Source of the DNA: Methyloglobulus morosus KoM1
GTDB lineage: Bacteria > Pseudomonadota > Gammaproteobacteria > Methylococcales > Methylomonadaceae
Reading direction: 5' to 3'
Assembly: GCF_000496735.2 (NCBI RefSeq)
Contig: NZ_AYLO01000040.1
Span: 1-64,000 of the forward strand
DNA length: 64,000 bases
Of this stretch, positions 16,533-25,364 are shown piece after piece (the first letter of the stretch is position 1; each line of letters opens with the position of its first letter). The notes under the pieces were generated by a model that was given only the letters and a program-made list of their open reading frames with translations, was not told the origin of the DNA and did not search any database. The position numbers and the translations under genes were made by a program.

Positions 16533-17840
16533 TTACTTACCTGAATTTTTGTCCAGTTCCTTGAGATGCTTTAATTTCTCGGCTATCTTGATTTCCAAGC
16601 CCCTGGCCACCGGACGGTAATACGTACTTCCGGTTAATTCATCGGGGAAATAATTTTCCCCAGCCGCATAAGCTTCAGGTTCATCGTGCGCGTAACGGTA
16701 TTCTTTGCCGTAATCCAGCGATTTCATCAGCTTGGTAGGGGCATTCCTCAAATGGACGGGAACTGACAGGCTGCCATATTGCTTGGCATCGCGCATCGCC
16801 GCGTTATAAGCCAGGTAGACGGCGTTACTTTTTGGCGCACAAGCCAGATAGACGACGGCTTGCGCCAAACTGAGTTCGCCTTCTGGACTACCCAAACGCT
16901 CTTGTGCTTCCCAGGCGTTGATGGCAATCTGCAAAGCCCTGGGGTCGGCATTGCCGATGTCTTCCGATGCCATCCTGACAATTCTACGCGCCAGATAAGT
17001 CAGGTCACAGCCGCCGTCCATCATCCGGCACAGCCAATAGAGTGCAGCGTCCGGTGAACTGCCGCGCACGGATTTGTGCAAGGCGGAAATCTGGTTATAG
17101 AATTCTTCACCCTGGTTGTCGAAACGACGAACGCCACCTGACAGCACTTCGGCGGCACATGGTTCGGCTATCTCCCGTTCGCCATTTGCCAAGGCCAGTT
17201 CGGCAGCAATTTCCAGGAGATTCAACAGCCGTCTGGCATCGCCATCGGCAGCCTGGGCAAATTGTAGCTTGATGGGATCGGCCATCGTTATTTCCAACGT
17301 ACCCAAACCTCTAGCCTTATCGGTCAGCGCTTGTTCCAAAACGACCAATAAATCGTCGGTTGTCAGTGCATTCAGCACGTACACGCGGGCGCGTGACAAC
17401 AAAGCGTTGTTTAAGGCAAACGAGGGGTTTTCTGTGGTCGCGCCGACAAAGTAAAACGTGCCGTCTTCTACATGCGGCAAGAAAGCATCCTGTTGGGATT
17501 TGTTAAAGCGGTGGACTTCGTCCACAAACAACACGGTTGGCCTGTGTTGTTCTTTTTGAGTCTGTTTGGCTTGTGTGACCGCATCCCTAATGTCTTTAAC
17601 TCCCGCAAGCACGGCAGAAATCGGGATGAATTCCGCATCGGAATGTTGGGCGATAATCCGTGCCAGGGTGGTTTTCCCTGAACCCGGCGGTCCCCAGAAA
17701 ATCATGGAATGCAAATGCCCTGATAGGATGGCTTCGTAGAGCGGCTTGCCTTGCTTGAGGATATGTTGCTGGCCGATGTATTCGTCCAATTGCCTTGGAC
17801 GCATCCGGTCGGCTAGGGGTTTTGTTAAATCATCCTTCAT
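16533..17840 (-). CDS. rarA: Replication-associated recombination ATPase RarA
   Basis: 435 residues. An AAA+ ATPase of the clamp-loader family acting at stalled forks. It shows [16 protein letters not shown], Walker [11 protein letters not shown], Walker [11 protein letters not shown], sensor one GATTENPSF, and the C-terminal [15 protein letters not shown] region. Last gene of a leftward mrcB-lolA-rarA series with gaps of 20 and 17 bp; lolA-rarA adjacency is common in proteobacteria. Confidence 0.97.
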   Translation of the reverse strand: MKDDLTKPLADRMRPRQLDEYIGQQHILKQGKPLYEAILSGHLHSMIFWGPPGSGKTTLARIIAQHSDAEFIPISAVLAGVKDIRDAVTQAKQTQKEQHRPTVLFVDEVHRFNKSQQDAFLPHVEDGTFYFVGATTENPSFALNNALLSRARVYVLNALTTDDLLVVLEQALTDKARGLGTLEITMADPIKLQFAQAADGDARRLLNLLEIAAELALANGEREIAEPCAAEVLSGGVRRFDNQGEEFYNQISALHKSVRGSSPDAALYWLCRMMDGGCDLTYLARRIVRMASEDIGNADPRALQIAINAWEAQERLGSPEGELSLAQAVVYLACAPKSNAVYLAYNAAMRDAKQYGSLSVPVHLRNAPTKLMKSLDYGKEYRYAHDEPEAYAAGENYFPDELTGSTYYRPVARGLEIKIAEKLKHLKELDKNSGK

Positions 17841-17857
17841 GGTTACATGAAAGGAAT

Positions 17858-18526
17858 TTAACCATCATTAAAAACATCCGCCCCTTTAGGTGGCTTAAAC
17901 TCAAACAAGGTCTGCTTAAGCGGCGCATTGACGATGACATTGGAGAAATAAATGCGTGTCAACTGACCGAAGTTATCGCTCAACTCCATGCCCGCCAATG
18001 TGCCTTTCGACAAACCGATCAACACATATTTAAAACTGCTGTCCTGGCTTTTGGGCAGTAATTTCACCCATTGCATGTCACCGTCAGTACCTTGGCTTTC
18101 CATCGTGTAGTTGTCTTCCAGGGCGACATCGCCGCTTAATAGCAATGCAGGCGTAGAACCCAGGGATTCATCCACTTTTTTTACGGTGACTTGCTCAAGG
18201 TCCGTGTCGTAAAACCAAACTTTCCCTGTGTTGGAAACAATTTCTTGCTTAAAGGGTTTTTGGTAATCCCAACGAAATTTTCCGGGCCTTTGCAGGTAAA
18301 ACACACCATAACTGGTTTGGGTCGGATTGCCGACTTCATTAATCAGTACTTGCTTAAAATCGGCGGACAGCGATTTTGAGACTTTTAAAAAGACTTGCAG
18401 TTGTATGACTGGCTCATTCTTTCCTTGTTTGGCGGCGTGGGGTTTTGCGTGGGTTTTGGCAAAGCCAGGACCCGCCATTACCAGCAAACACAGCCCGACC
18501 ATAAATAACACTGTACCCCTATTCAT
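17858..18526 (-). CDS. lolA: Outer-membrane lipoprotein carrier protein LolA
   Basis: 222 residues with a cleavable signal peptide ending GFA near residue 23 and a His/Lys-rich stretch after it. Carries lipoproteins from the LolCDE exporter across the periplasm to LolB. The half-open beta-barrel signature includes SADFKQVL, GVFYLQRPGKFRWDY, KQEIVSNTGKVWFYD and LEQVTVKKVD. Located between mrcB and rarA. Confidence 0.95.
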   Translation of the reverse strand: MNRGTVLFMVGLCLLVMAGPGFAKTHAKPHAAKQGKNEPVIQLQVFLKVSKSLSADFKQVLINEVGNPTQTSYGVFYLQRPGKFRWDYQKPFKQEIVSNTGKVWFYDTDLEQVTVKKVDESLGSTPALLLSGDVALEDNYTMESQGTDGDMQWVKLLPKSQDSSFKYVLIGLSKGTLAGMELSDNFGQLTRIYFSNVIVNAPLKQTLFEFKPPKGADVFNDG

Positions 18527-18546
18527 AATTTACCCTTAGTTGAAAA

Positions 18547-20883
18547 TCATTCTGTAAATAAATTATCAAACCAGGATTTATCCTGGTCGATAACCGCTTG
18601 CCCACACGTAGAATACGATGTCGGTGCCGACCCTGGCAGGTAAGGAAGTTCTTTAGCATTTCTGCAAGCTTTGTTGGCGAGTAAGCCATTGCCCATGTCC
18701 ACCCAGGCTGTTGTGATATTGTCGGGTGGAATGAGCGTGACCGGCTGTTTGGAAATCTGTTTCATTAAGTCAATCCAGACTGGCAACGCCCCTGTTGCAC
18801 CCGTTAGCCCGATCGGCTTGTTGTCATCCCGACCTAACCAAACCACTGACAAATAATCCCCCGTATAGCCGGCAAACCAGCTATCTTTGGCATCGTTAGT
18901 GGTGCCTGTTTTTCCTATCAAGCCATAATCTTTGGGGAAATTGTCATAAGCGGAATGCCCCGTGCCTTGGTGCATCACCTCTTGTAACATGGTGTTTACG
19001 ATATAGGTTGCAGAGGGGTCGACTGCTTGCCTGACAACATAGGGATAGCTCTGTAATTGTTTGCCGCCATCAGCAACGACTGCCCGGATACCACGAAGGG
19101 GCGTTAAGAAACCGTCGCCTGCCAGGGTTTGGTACATTTGCGTCACTTCAATAGGTGTCAGGGAAGATGCACCTAACAATAATGAGGGATAAATGTCGAC
19201 CTCTCGTGTAATGCCCATTTCTTTTAACGTCTTTGCTGTCCTGGCAACACCAATTTCCAGCCCGATCCTGACAGTTGCTAGGTTGTAGGACTTTGCCAAC
19301 GCGGTGAGCAAGGAAACATTGCCATGCTCCCTGTGGTCGTAATTTTTGGGACTCCAGGTCGTGCCATTGGGTAAGTTAACCGAAATGTCGGAATCGCTGA
19401 CACGCGTAGAAATCGTGTACTTGTTTGGATATTGCAGTGCCGTCAAATAGACCACAGGCTTCATCAACGAGCCGATAGGCCGCACGGCATCTAAAGCCCG
19501 ATTGAAACCGGAGGCCGATTCTTCGCGTGCGCTTACCAAGGCAGCAATTTCGCCGCTGTCCCTGCGCGTGACCACAACCGCAGCTTCCAGGTTTTTTGCA
19601 CTGGATGATTTCTCCATCTGGCTTAATTGCTTACTGACAGTCTGTTCAAGCGTGTCTTGCACTTGAGTGTCAAGCGTCGTGAAAATCCTAAGCCCGTCTG
19701 AGGTCAAATCTTCTTCGCGGTATTCTTGCTTTAACTGGCGTTTGATTAAATCCAGAAAGCCCGGATAACGGTTTTTTGCCGTATGTGAACGTGGCAGGAT
19801 CACCAGCGGCTTTTGTTTGGCTAGATTTGCTTGTTCTACGGTAATGTATTCCTCATTGGCCATCTCATCCAGCACCAAATTGCGCCGTTCAACGGCACGT
19901 TGCGGATAACGCCGTGGATCATATTGGGAGGGGCCACGAACCAAAGCAACCAAGGTTGCCGTCTGTTCCAGATTAAGGTCTTTGAGTGCTGTGCCAAAAT
20001 AGAATTCACTGGCTAAGCCAAAACCATGAATCGAACTGGCGCCATCCTGCCCCAGGTAAATTTCATTCAGGTAAGCTTCCAGGATTTCATTCTTGCTGTA
20101 CCTGAACTCCAAAATCAGTGCCATAAACACTTCTTGGATTTTACGCTTTAACGAGCGTTCAGGCGTCAGGTAAAAATTTTTGGCCAATTGCTGGGTAATC
20201 GTACTGCCGCCCTGAACAAGGCCGCCTGCCTGAAAATTCGCAAAGATTGCCCGGGCGATACCGCGAAATGAAATGCCGATATGGTTATAAAAATTCCGGT
20301 CTTCGGATGCTAGCAAACCTTTGATGAGTATATCGGGGCATTCCTCCAGCTTAATTAATATCCGGTCTTCTTTGATCGCCGGGTAAAAACTGCCAATTTG
20401 CACCGGATCCAAACGCACAATAGCGATTTCTTTGCCCTCGCTAAAATCCATCACGCTAGCGATGGCGGACTCATTAAAATCGACCGACACTATTCTGCTG
20501 GGTTCATGGCCATCCCAAAAATCAAACGCACGGGTTTTGATGATGTATTGTTGGCCTTTTTTAGTATATGAGCCTTCAACTTGGAGTTGACTGTCTTGGC
20601 GATAGTTTAAGCGCTGGACCAATTCGGCAAATTTTTCGGCAGTCAGGTTTTGTCCTGTGTAAAGCTCAACCGGGCTGGCGAACACATGGGCAGGTATAGC
20701 CCAGCGCTTGCCTTCAAATTGTTCCCTAACGCTGGAATCGAGGTAGCCTAAAAAGCAGAACAGTAAAAACGTGCCTGCAACAAAAACCCGCAACACAGTA
20801 TTCCTAAACCAGTGCGATTTCGGTTGGGTCGGCTTTTTTTGGGCGCCATACCTGGTGTTACGTTTTGTTGTCTTTTCTGCCAT
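18547..20883 (-). CDS. mrcB: Bifunctional penicillin-binding protein 1B
   Basis: 778 residues, inner-membrane anchored by a helix near residues 27-47, with the catalytic part in the periplasm. Builds and crosslinks peptidoglycan. The transglycosylase domain has EDRNFYNH, GGSTITQQL, KIQEVFMAL and EIYLGQ. The transpeptidase has SLMK at the SXXK site, SYN and KTGTT. A UB2H-like region around residues 75-160 supports PBP1B over PBP1A. First gene of the leftward series with lolA and rarA. Confidence 0.95.
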   Translation of the reverse strand: MAEKTTKRNTRYGAQKKPTQPKSHWFRNTVLRVFVAGTFLLFCFLGYLDSSVREQFEGKRWAIPAHVFASPVELYTGQNLTAEKFAELVQRLNYRQDSQLQVEGSYTKKGQQYIIKTRAFDFWDGHEPSRIVSVDFNESAIASVMDFSEGKEIAIVRLDPVQIGSFYPAIKEDRILIKLEECPDILIKGLLASEDRNFYNHIGISFRGIARAIFANFQAGGLVQGGSTITQQLAKNFYLTPERSLKRKIQEVFMALILEFRYSKNEILEAYLNEIYLGQDGASSIHGFGLASEFYFGTALKDLNLEQTATLVALVRGPSQYDPRRYPQRAVERRNLVLDEMANEEYITVEQANLAKQKPLVILPRSHTAKNRYPGFLDLIKRQLKQEYREEDLTSDGLRIFTTLDTQVQDTLEQTVSKQLSQMEKSSSAKNLEAAVVVTRRDSGEIAALVSAREESASGFNRALDAVRPIGSLMKPVVYLTALQYPNKYTISTRVSDSDISVNLPNGTTWSPKNYDHREHGNVSLLTALAKSYNLATVRIGLEIGVARTAKTLKEMGITREVDIYPSLLLGASSLTPIEVTQMYQTLAGDGFLTPLRGIRAVVADGGKQLQSYPYVVRQAVDPSATYIVNTMLQEVMHQGTGHSAYDNFPKDYGLIGKTGTTNDAKDSWFAGYTGDYLSVVWLGRDDNKPIGLTGATGALPVWIDLMKQISKQPVTLIPPDNITTAWVDMGNGLLANKACRNAKELPYLPGSAPTSYSTCGQAVIDQDKSWFDNLFTE

Positions 20884-21213
20884 AAATTCTGACTCGGTCA
20901 GTCGATTCCTGTTGTTACGAGCTGTTTGTCCTTATTATACCGATATTTAATCATGCTGACTTGGCTGGTAAATAGTGTAGTATTTCGATGTGAACGCAAA
21001 ATGAACAGTATTGGGTAAGGGACTTTTTTATAAATTGCCTTGGATTTACGGATTCTTAAAATTCGGTTGTCGACAAAGCTAATTTTCCCGAGAGGTGCTC
21101 AACAGCGATAAAGCGATGTGCTTGGCCTGCATGTTGCAATGGAAATTTATTAAGGCATTAACCCGAATTACTTTCAAAGTGCATCTCTTGGTTGCCTGAT
21201 GGTGAATGCTGAG
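20884..21213. other. Intergenic region between mrcB and nspC
   Basis: 330 bp without a supportable gene. It should contain the leftward mrcB promoter, as a TTATACC-like AT-rich stretch lies within 70 bp of its start codon. No clear terminator for nspC was seen. Confidence 0.4.
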
Positions 21214-22359
21214 TTACTCATCGCTCAGCCATTGTTGCCGATAATCTTGATAAGTGGCGCGTTTTATTCGTCTTGTCTGTTTGCTGTCAGTTATGTATAT
21301 ATCAGGCAAATTGTAGCCGTTAAACCGATTGGCTTTGGACAGGCTGTATGCGCCTACTCGCTTAAACACCAATTTATCGCCCACAGATAAGGGCTGGTTG
21401 AAGCGGTATTCACCAAACAGGTCGCCCGCCAGACAGGTGCTGCCAGCCAAAATAACGGAATAACCCCCGTCAGGATTATGCTCGTACAATTCCGGTTGCC
21501 GCTGGTATTCAAACACTAGTGGATTGTGGTTGACCGAAGTATCCAATACCGCAATGGCTTTACCATCACTGCTGAAGCAATCAATCACAGTAGCCAGTAA
21601 ATAGCCTGCTTTACCCATGATAGCATTGCCAGGCTCGATAAATATATCAAGGTCAAAGTCATTTTTTAACGAAGCTACCTGACTGATAAATCCGCTGCTG
21701 TCAATGATTTGATCGAACAAATAGCCGCCGCCGAGGTTCAGCCAATCTAAAGCGGTTAATTGATTGCCCATTAGGTACTTTAGTTTGTCCAAGGTTTGCA
21801 TCATCGGCGTGAAATCCATAGCGGAAAAAACGGTATGAAAATGCAAACCTTTAGCGTGTTCGGTAAGCCCGGAATCAAGGAAATCGCTTATCTCAACACC
21901 CAATTTCGAATACTGCCGACACGGATCATGGCGCGCATCTTCAGTAAAAGAAAGTTTTGGGTTGATCCGTAAACCCAATGACGAGCTGGTTTTGTCGACG
22001 CTTGCAACTTGCCGGAATTGGCCAAGGGAATTGCAGCTTACGTGCGAACAAAGCACAGTCAACTCGGCTATTTCATCTGGCCTGATTCCCGGTGTCGTCA
22101 AATGAATAGTACCCTGACCAGCCAATGCTTCGCTTGCCAGTCGTGCTTCAAACAACGAACTTACCGAAAAACCGTCGACATAGGGTTTTGCTAGCGCCAG
22201 GACAGCCGACAAAGGCAATGCCTTGATTGAGTATAATACTTTGCAGCCGCATCGATCACGGAGCGTAGCCAATGCTTCTAAAGCCTTCGACACTTCAAGT
22301 TCGTCCACCACAAACGCGGGCGAGCTAAGAATGCCGTCTTTTAATGCCTGAATATCCAT
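21214..22359 (-). CDS. nspC: Carboxynorspermidine/carboxyspermidine decarboxylase
   Basis: 381 residues from the internal ATG; a GTG at 22410 would add 17 residues of doubtful value. A fold-type III PLP decarboxylase that makes norspermidine or spermidine from the carboxy form. PLP lysine is in VLYSIKALPL, the phosphate-binding part is LNLGGGYLF and IEPGNAIMG, and the dimer-interface catalytic cysteine is probably in AGSTCLAGDLFGE. The dehydrogenase that normally precedes it in the pathway is not in this window, so nspC stands alone here. Confidence 0.92.
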   Translation of the reverse strand: MDIQALKDGILSSPAFVVDELEVSKALEALATLRDRCGCKVLYSIKALPLSAVLALAKPYVDGFSVSSLFEARLASEALAGQGTIHLTTPGIRPDEIAELTVLCSHVSCNSLGQFRQVASVDKTSSSLGLRINPKLSFTEDARHDPCRQYSKLGVEISDFLDSGLTEHAKGLHFHTVFSAMDFTPMMQTLDKLKYLMGNQLTALDWLNLGGGYLFDQIIDSSGFISQVASLKNDFDLDIFIEPGNAIMGKAGYLLATVIDCFSSDGKAIAVLDTSVNHNPLVFEYQRQPELYEHNPDGGYSVILAGSTCLAGDLFGEYRFNQPLSVGDKLVFKRVGAYSLSKANRFNGYNLPDIYITDSKQTRRIKRATYQDYRQQWLSDE

Positions 22360-22429
22360 TATCGAAAAGGTATTGTCCTTATGCCAGAAAAGCTGAGCTG
22401 GATAATACACGGAATTGACGTAAAAGTGA

Positions 22430-22589
22430 GTAGGAATCGTCCGTGGTGGAAAGCTAAATCAGCGTTTTGAATGGCAAGGCAAGCAACTCGTTCAGCTACC
22501 CCAACAACCCGGTGGTTATCAGCAGCAACAGACAGGGTTACCCGCAGCAACAAAGCTACCCACCGCAGGGTTATCCACAACAGAATTAA
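22430..22589 (+). pseudogene. Frameshifted fragment encoding a Gln/Tyr/Pro-rich C-terminus
   Basis: One reading frame gives RFEWQGKQLVQLPQQPGGY and then QQQQ; after a one-base shift near 22534 another frame continues QGYPQQQSYPPQGYPQQN and a stop. A low-complexity GYPQQ-type tail split across two frames with no start codon upstream looks like the decayed end of a gene. The identity of the parent is unknown. Confidence 0.35.
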
Positions 22590-22813
22590 TCTGATAAAGG
22601 GATTGCCGGCAAAGATTGCAGGGTGCATAAGCTCTGGCTTATGTATCTTGCAAGGGGTCTGCCTGCCCAATAGGTTTAGCTGTATGGACGGTTCTTGTTG
22701 AGTAGGTGAAGGCGCAAAAATACTCACCAGCCAAACCAGCTAGTACCGTAAAATTTTACTTTGCATGGCTTTGATTAAAGAAACATAATGTTTATCTTAA
22801 CCCTGTTTTGTGA
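22590..22813. other. Intergenic stretch with a long stem-loop
   Basis: A 15-bp imperfect stem (22618-22632 with 22637-22651, including G-U pairs) surrounds a four-base loop. No gene is apparent. The hairpin could be a repeat unit or part of a small RNA. Confidence 0.35.
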
Positions 22814-23079
22814 TGGCACAAGCATCATCGCAATCTCCTAAAAGACGCCAACACTCTTGGTTTCGATAGAGACAAAAATAAAGAATCACCCCATGTGATA
22901 GAGTTGGAAAATTTCGATGCCGCCGAAGAGGAGTTGATATTGCCATCGGAAACCGGGCAGATAAAAAAGTAGTCGTAAGCCGAAAAACCGAAATGTATTG
23001 GGAAAAAAAGCAGCTACAAGGGCAAATAGGCGGCTTTAGCGAGATAGATTTTCTTTTTAAGCGGTGTCGTACGGTTTAA
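22814..23079 (+). pseudogene. Decayed coding region in two frames
   Basis: An open frame 22814-22972 without a start reads NLLKDANTLGFDRDKNKE and ends ELILPSETGQIKK. A second frame, from 22969, continues SRKTEMYWEKKQLQGQIGG and FSEIDFLFKR to a stop at 23079. Both have protein-like composition and their join overlaps, as expected after a frameshift. The parent family is not recognised; coincidence cannot be excluded. Confidence 0.3.
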
Positions 23080-23234
23080 ACTTGTCATGCACAAACTCAA
23101 ACAAATGTTTGTTATACAGACGGTGCCGTTTGGGCGGATTACCACCTGCTGCCTTACCCTCTTATAGAATTGTGCTAATCTTAATCCTGTCGCTTTAGGA
23201 ATAAATACCCCCTTACAACTGTCAACTGTATTTA

Positions 23235-25364
23235 ATGAATCCCACTGATGCCAGCCTGCCGGTTGTGTTGCTTATTGATGATGACCAAACCGTCCATTTG
23301 TGGGCAAACCGTAACTTGTCGGAAGCGGGTTTTAAATTAATATCGCGTTTCAATGGTGAAGAAGGTGTGGAAGCGTTCAAGGAGGAGTCGCCCAATATTG
23401 TCCTGGTTGACATTGAAATGCCGATTAAGAATGGGTTCCAAACCTGCGCCGAAATTCGCAGCCTACCTAATGGTGAAAATATTCCCTTGGTTATCATGAC
23501 AGTAACAGAAGATTCCCAACGGATAGCCCAGGCTTATGCTTCAGGCGCTACAGATTTCGTCGTCAAGCCATTTAACTGGAAAATATTGGCGCAACGCTTA
23601 CTTTACATGGTCAAGGCAAGCAATAATTTGCTTAAGCTTGCAAAAAGCGAACGCCGTTTGTTAAGGGCAAAAAAAATGGCCCGATTGGGCGATTGGGAAT
23701 GGCAAGTCAATGATGAAATGTTGTACTGGTCAGACGAGATCTATTCGATGGTGGAGCTTGATAAGCGCGAATTCAGTCCCAGTACCCATAATTTCAATCA
23801 ATATATCCATAAAGCCGACATCCCTTACGTGGGAAAGCATTTGGCGAATGTCATCAAAACGAAAGGCGCATCCGATTTAGAGTTTCGCATTATAACGTCC
23901 GGGAAGAAAGAGCGTTACGTCTCGCAACATATCGAAGCGGTGGCGGACCATAAGGCTCAACTCACCGGCCTGGTCGGCACAGTCCAGGACATAACCGAAT
24001 TCAAGGCGCAAGAAAACAAAATCCGGCATTTGGCCTATTACGACGAGATTACCCAACTGCCTAACCGGATTTTCTTTCTTAAATTTTTGGCGAAAACATT
24101 AGAACTGGCGCAACGGAACAAACATAATTTCGCCATTTTATTTTTGGATTTGGACGGCTTCAAAGGGATAAACGACACCTATGGCCACCAAGCGGGCGAC
24201 CATCTCTTGATGGAAATATCAAAACGCCTGACAGAGGGTTTAAGGTGTTCCGATTTGGCATCGAGGTATCTTGATCACTTTGACCAAAAAGTCGATGTGG
24301 CAAGGTTGGGGGGTGATGAATTCATTATCCTGTTGAATGATCTTACCCGCCCTGAAGATGCCGCAATCGTCGCTGAACGGATTCAATGCTGGATCACGGA
24401 GCCTATAAAGCTCGGCGACCGACTTGCCTATATCGGTGTCAGTATGGGCATCGCTGTTTATCCTGATGACGGCAAAGATTCTGAGGCCTTGTTGAAAAAT
24501 GCAGATATAGCGATGTATCACGCTAAAAGGACAGGTAAAGGCCAGTATCGGTTTTTCCATGAAACGATGGCAATCAAGGCCAAAAAACGGTTGGAAATGG
24601 AAACCTATATGCACAACGCGGTCGCCAATAATGAGTTGTGTTTATATTATCAACCGGTCATGGAGGTCGCGTCGGGAAGGTTGATTGGTGCAGAAGCGTT
24701 AATGCGGTGGGAAAGTCCGCAATTGGGTTTTTTGCCGCCCAATGATTTTATTCCTTTGGCGGAAGACAATGGCCTGATCAACCAATTTGGCGAATGGGCG
24801 ATTCGCGAAGTGTGCCGCCAACACAAAGCTTGGCAACAACTGGGCTTGGGTAACCTGGCCATCGCCGTCAACTTGAGTAGCCTGCAATTTAACCAAGCAT
24901 CATTCATCCCAATGGTTGCAGGGATCATAAAGGAATTTGGAGGGAATCCAACATTTTTGACTTTTGAGCTGACAGAAAGCATGATTATGGCAGACACCGA
25001 TAATATTCTGGAAAAACTCAATAACCTGAAAGATTTAGGGATAAAGCTGGCACTGGATGATTTTGGTACCGGTTACTCTTCCTTGCGTTACCTCAATCGA
25101 TTTCCCCTGGATACCTTGAAAATTGACCGCTCATTCGTGAAAGGATTGCCGGACAATGCCGATGCTGCCGCCATAGTCAGTGCCATCTTGGCAATGGCTA
25201 AGGCGCTTAATTTGGATACGATTGCGGAAGGGGTTGAAACCCAGCAGCAAAAGGCGTTCCTGCAAAATACCAGTTGCCATGCAGTGCAGGGCTTTTATTT
25301 TTCTAAGCCAATACCGGTAGCGGAATTTCATCGATATTGGGAAAAACAGAAGGCTGTTTCCTGA
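23235..25364 (+). CDS. Response regulator with PAS, GGDEF and EAL domains
   Basis: 709 residues. Domains: REC 8-125 with the phospho-acceptor Asp in VLVDIEMP; PAS ~145-260; GGDEF ~265-440 with an intact GGDEF active site; EAL ~455-705 with EALMRW and DDFGTGYSS. It should turn a phosphorelay signal into cyclic-di-GMP change; both catalytic motifs look intact, so direction of activity cannot be told. The inhibitory RXXD site is degenerate (QKVD), and about 14 extra residues lie just before VARLGGDEF. The hybrid kinase starts right after its stop codon and is the obvious partner. Confidence 0.93.
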   Translation: MNPTDASLPVVLLIDDDQTVHLWANRNLSEAGFKLISRFNGEEGVEAFKEESPNIVLVDIEMPIKNGFQTCAEIRSLPNGENIPLVIMTVTEDSQRIAQAYASGATDFVVKPFNWKILAQRLLYMVKASNNLLKLAKSERRLLRAKKMARLGDWEWQVNDEMLYWSDEIYSMVELDKREFSPSTHNFNQYIHKADIPYVGKHLANVIKTKGASDLEFRIITSGKKERYVSQHIEAVADHKAQLTGLVGTVQDITEFKAQENKIRHLAYYDEITQLPNRIFFLKFLAKTLELAQRNKHNFAILFLDLDGFKGINDTYGHQAGDHLLMEISKRLTEGLRCSDLASRYLDHFDQKVDVARLGGDEFIILLNDLTRPEDAAIVAERIQCWITEPIKLGDRLAYIGVSMGIAVYPDDGKDSEALLKNADIAMYHAKRTGKGQYRFFHETMAIKAKKRLEMETYMHNAVANNELCLYYQPVMEVASGRLIGAEALMRWESPQLGFLPPNDFIPLAEDNGLINQFGEWAIREVCRQHKAWQQLGLGNLAIAVNLSSLQFNQASFIPMVAGIIKEFGGNPTFLTFELTESMIMADTDNILEKLNNLKDLGIKLALDDFGTGYSSLRYLNRFPLDTLKIDRSFVKGLPDNADAAAIVSAILAMAKALNLDTIAEGVETQQQKAFLQNTSCHAVQGFYFSKPIPVAEFHRYWEKQKAVS

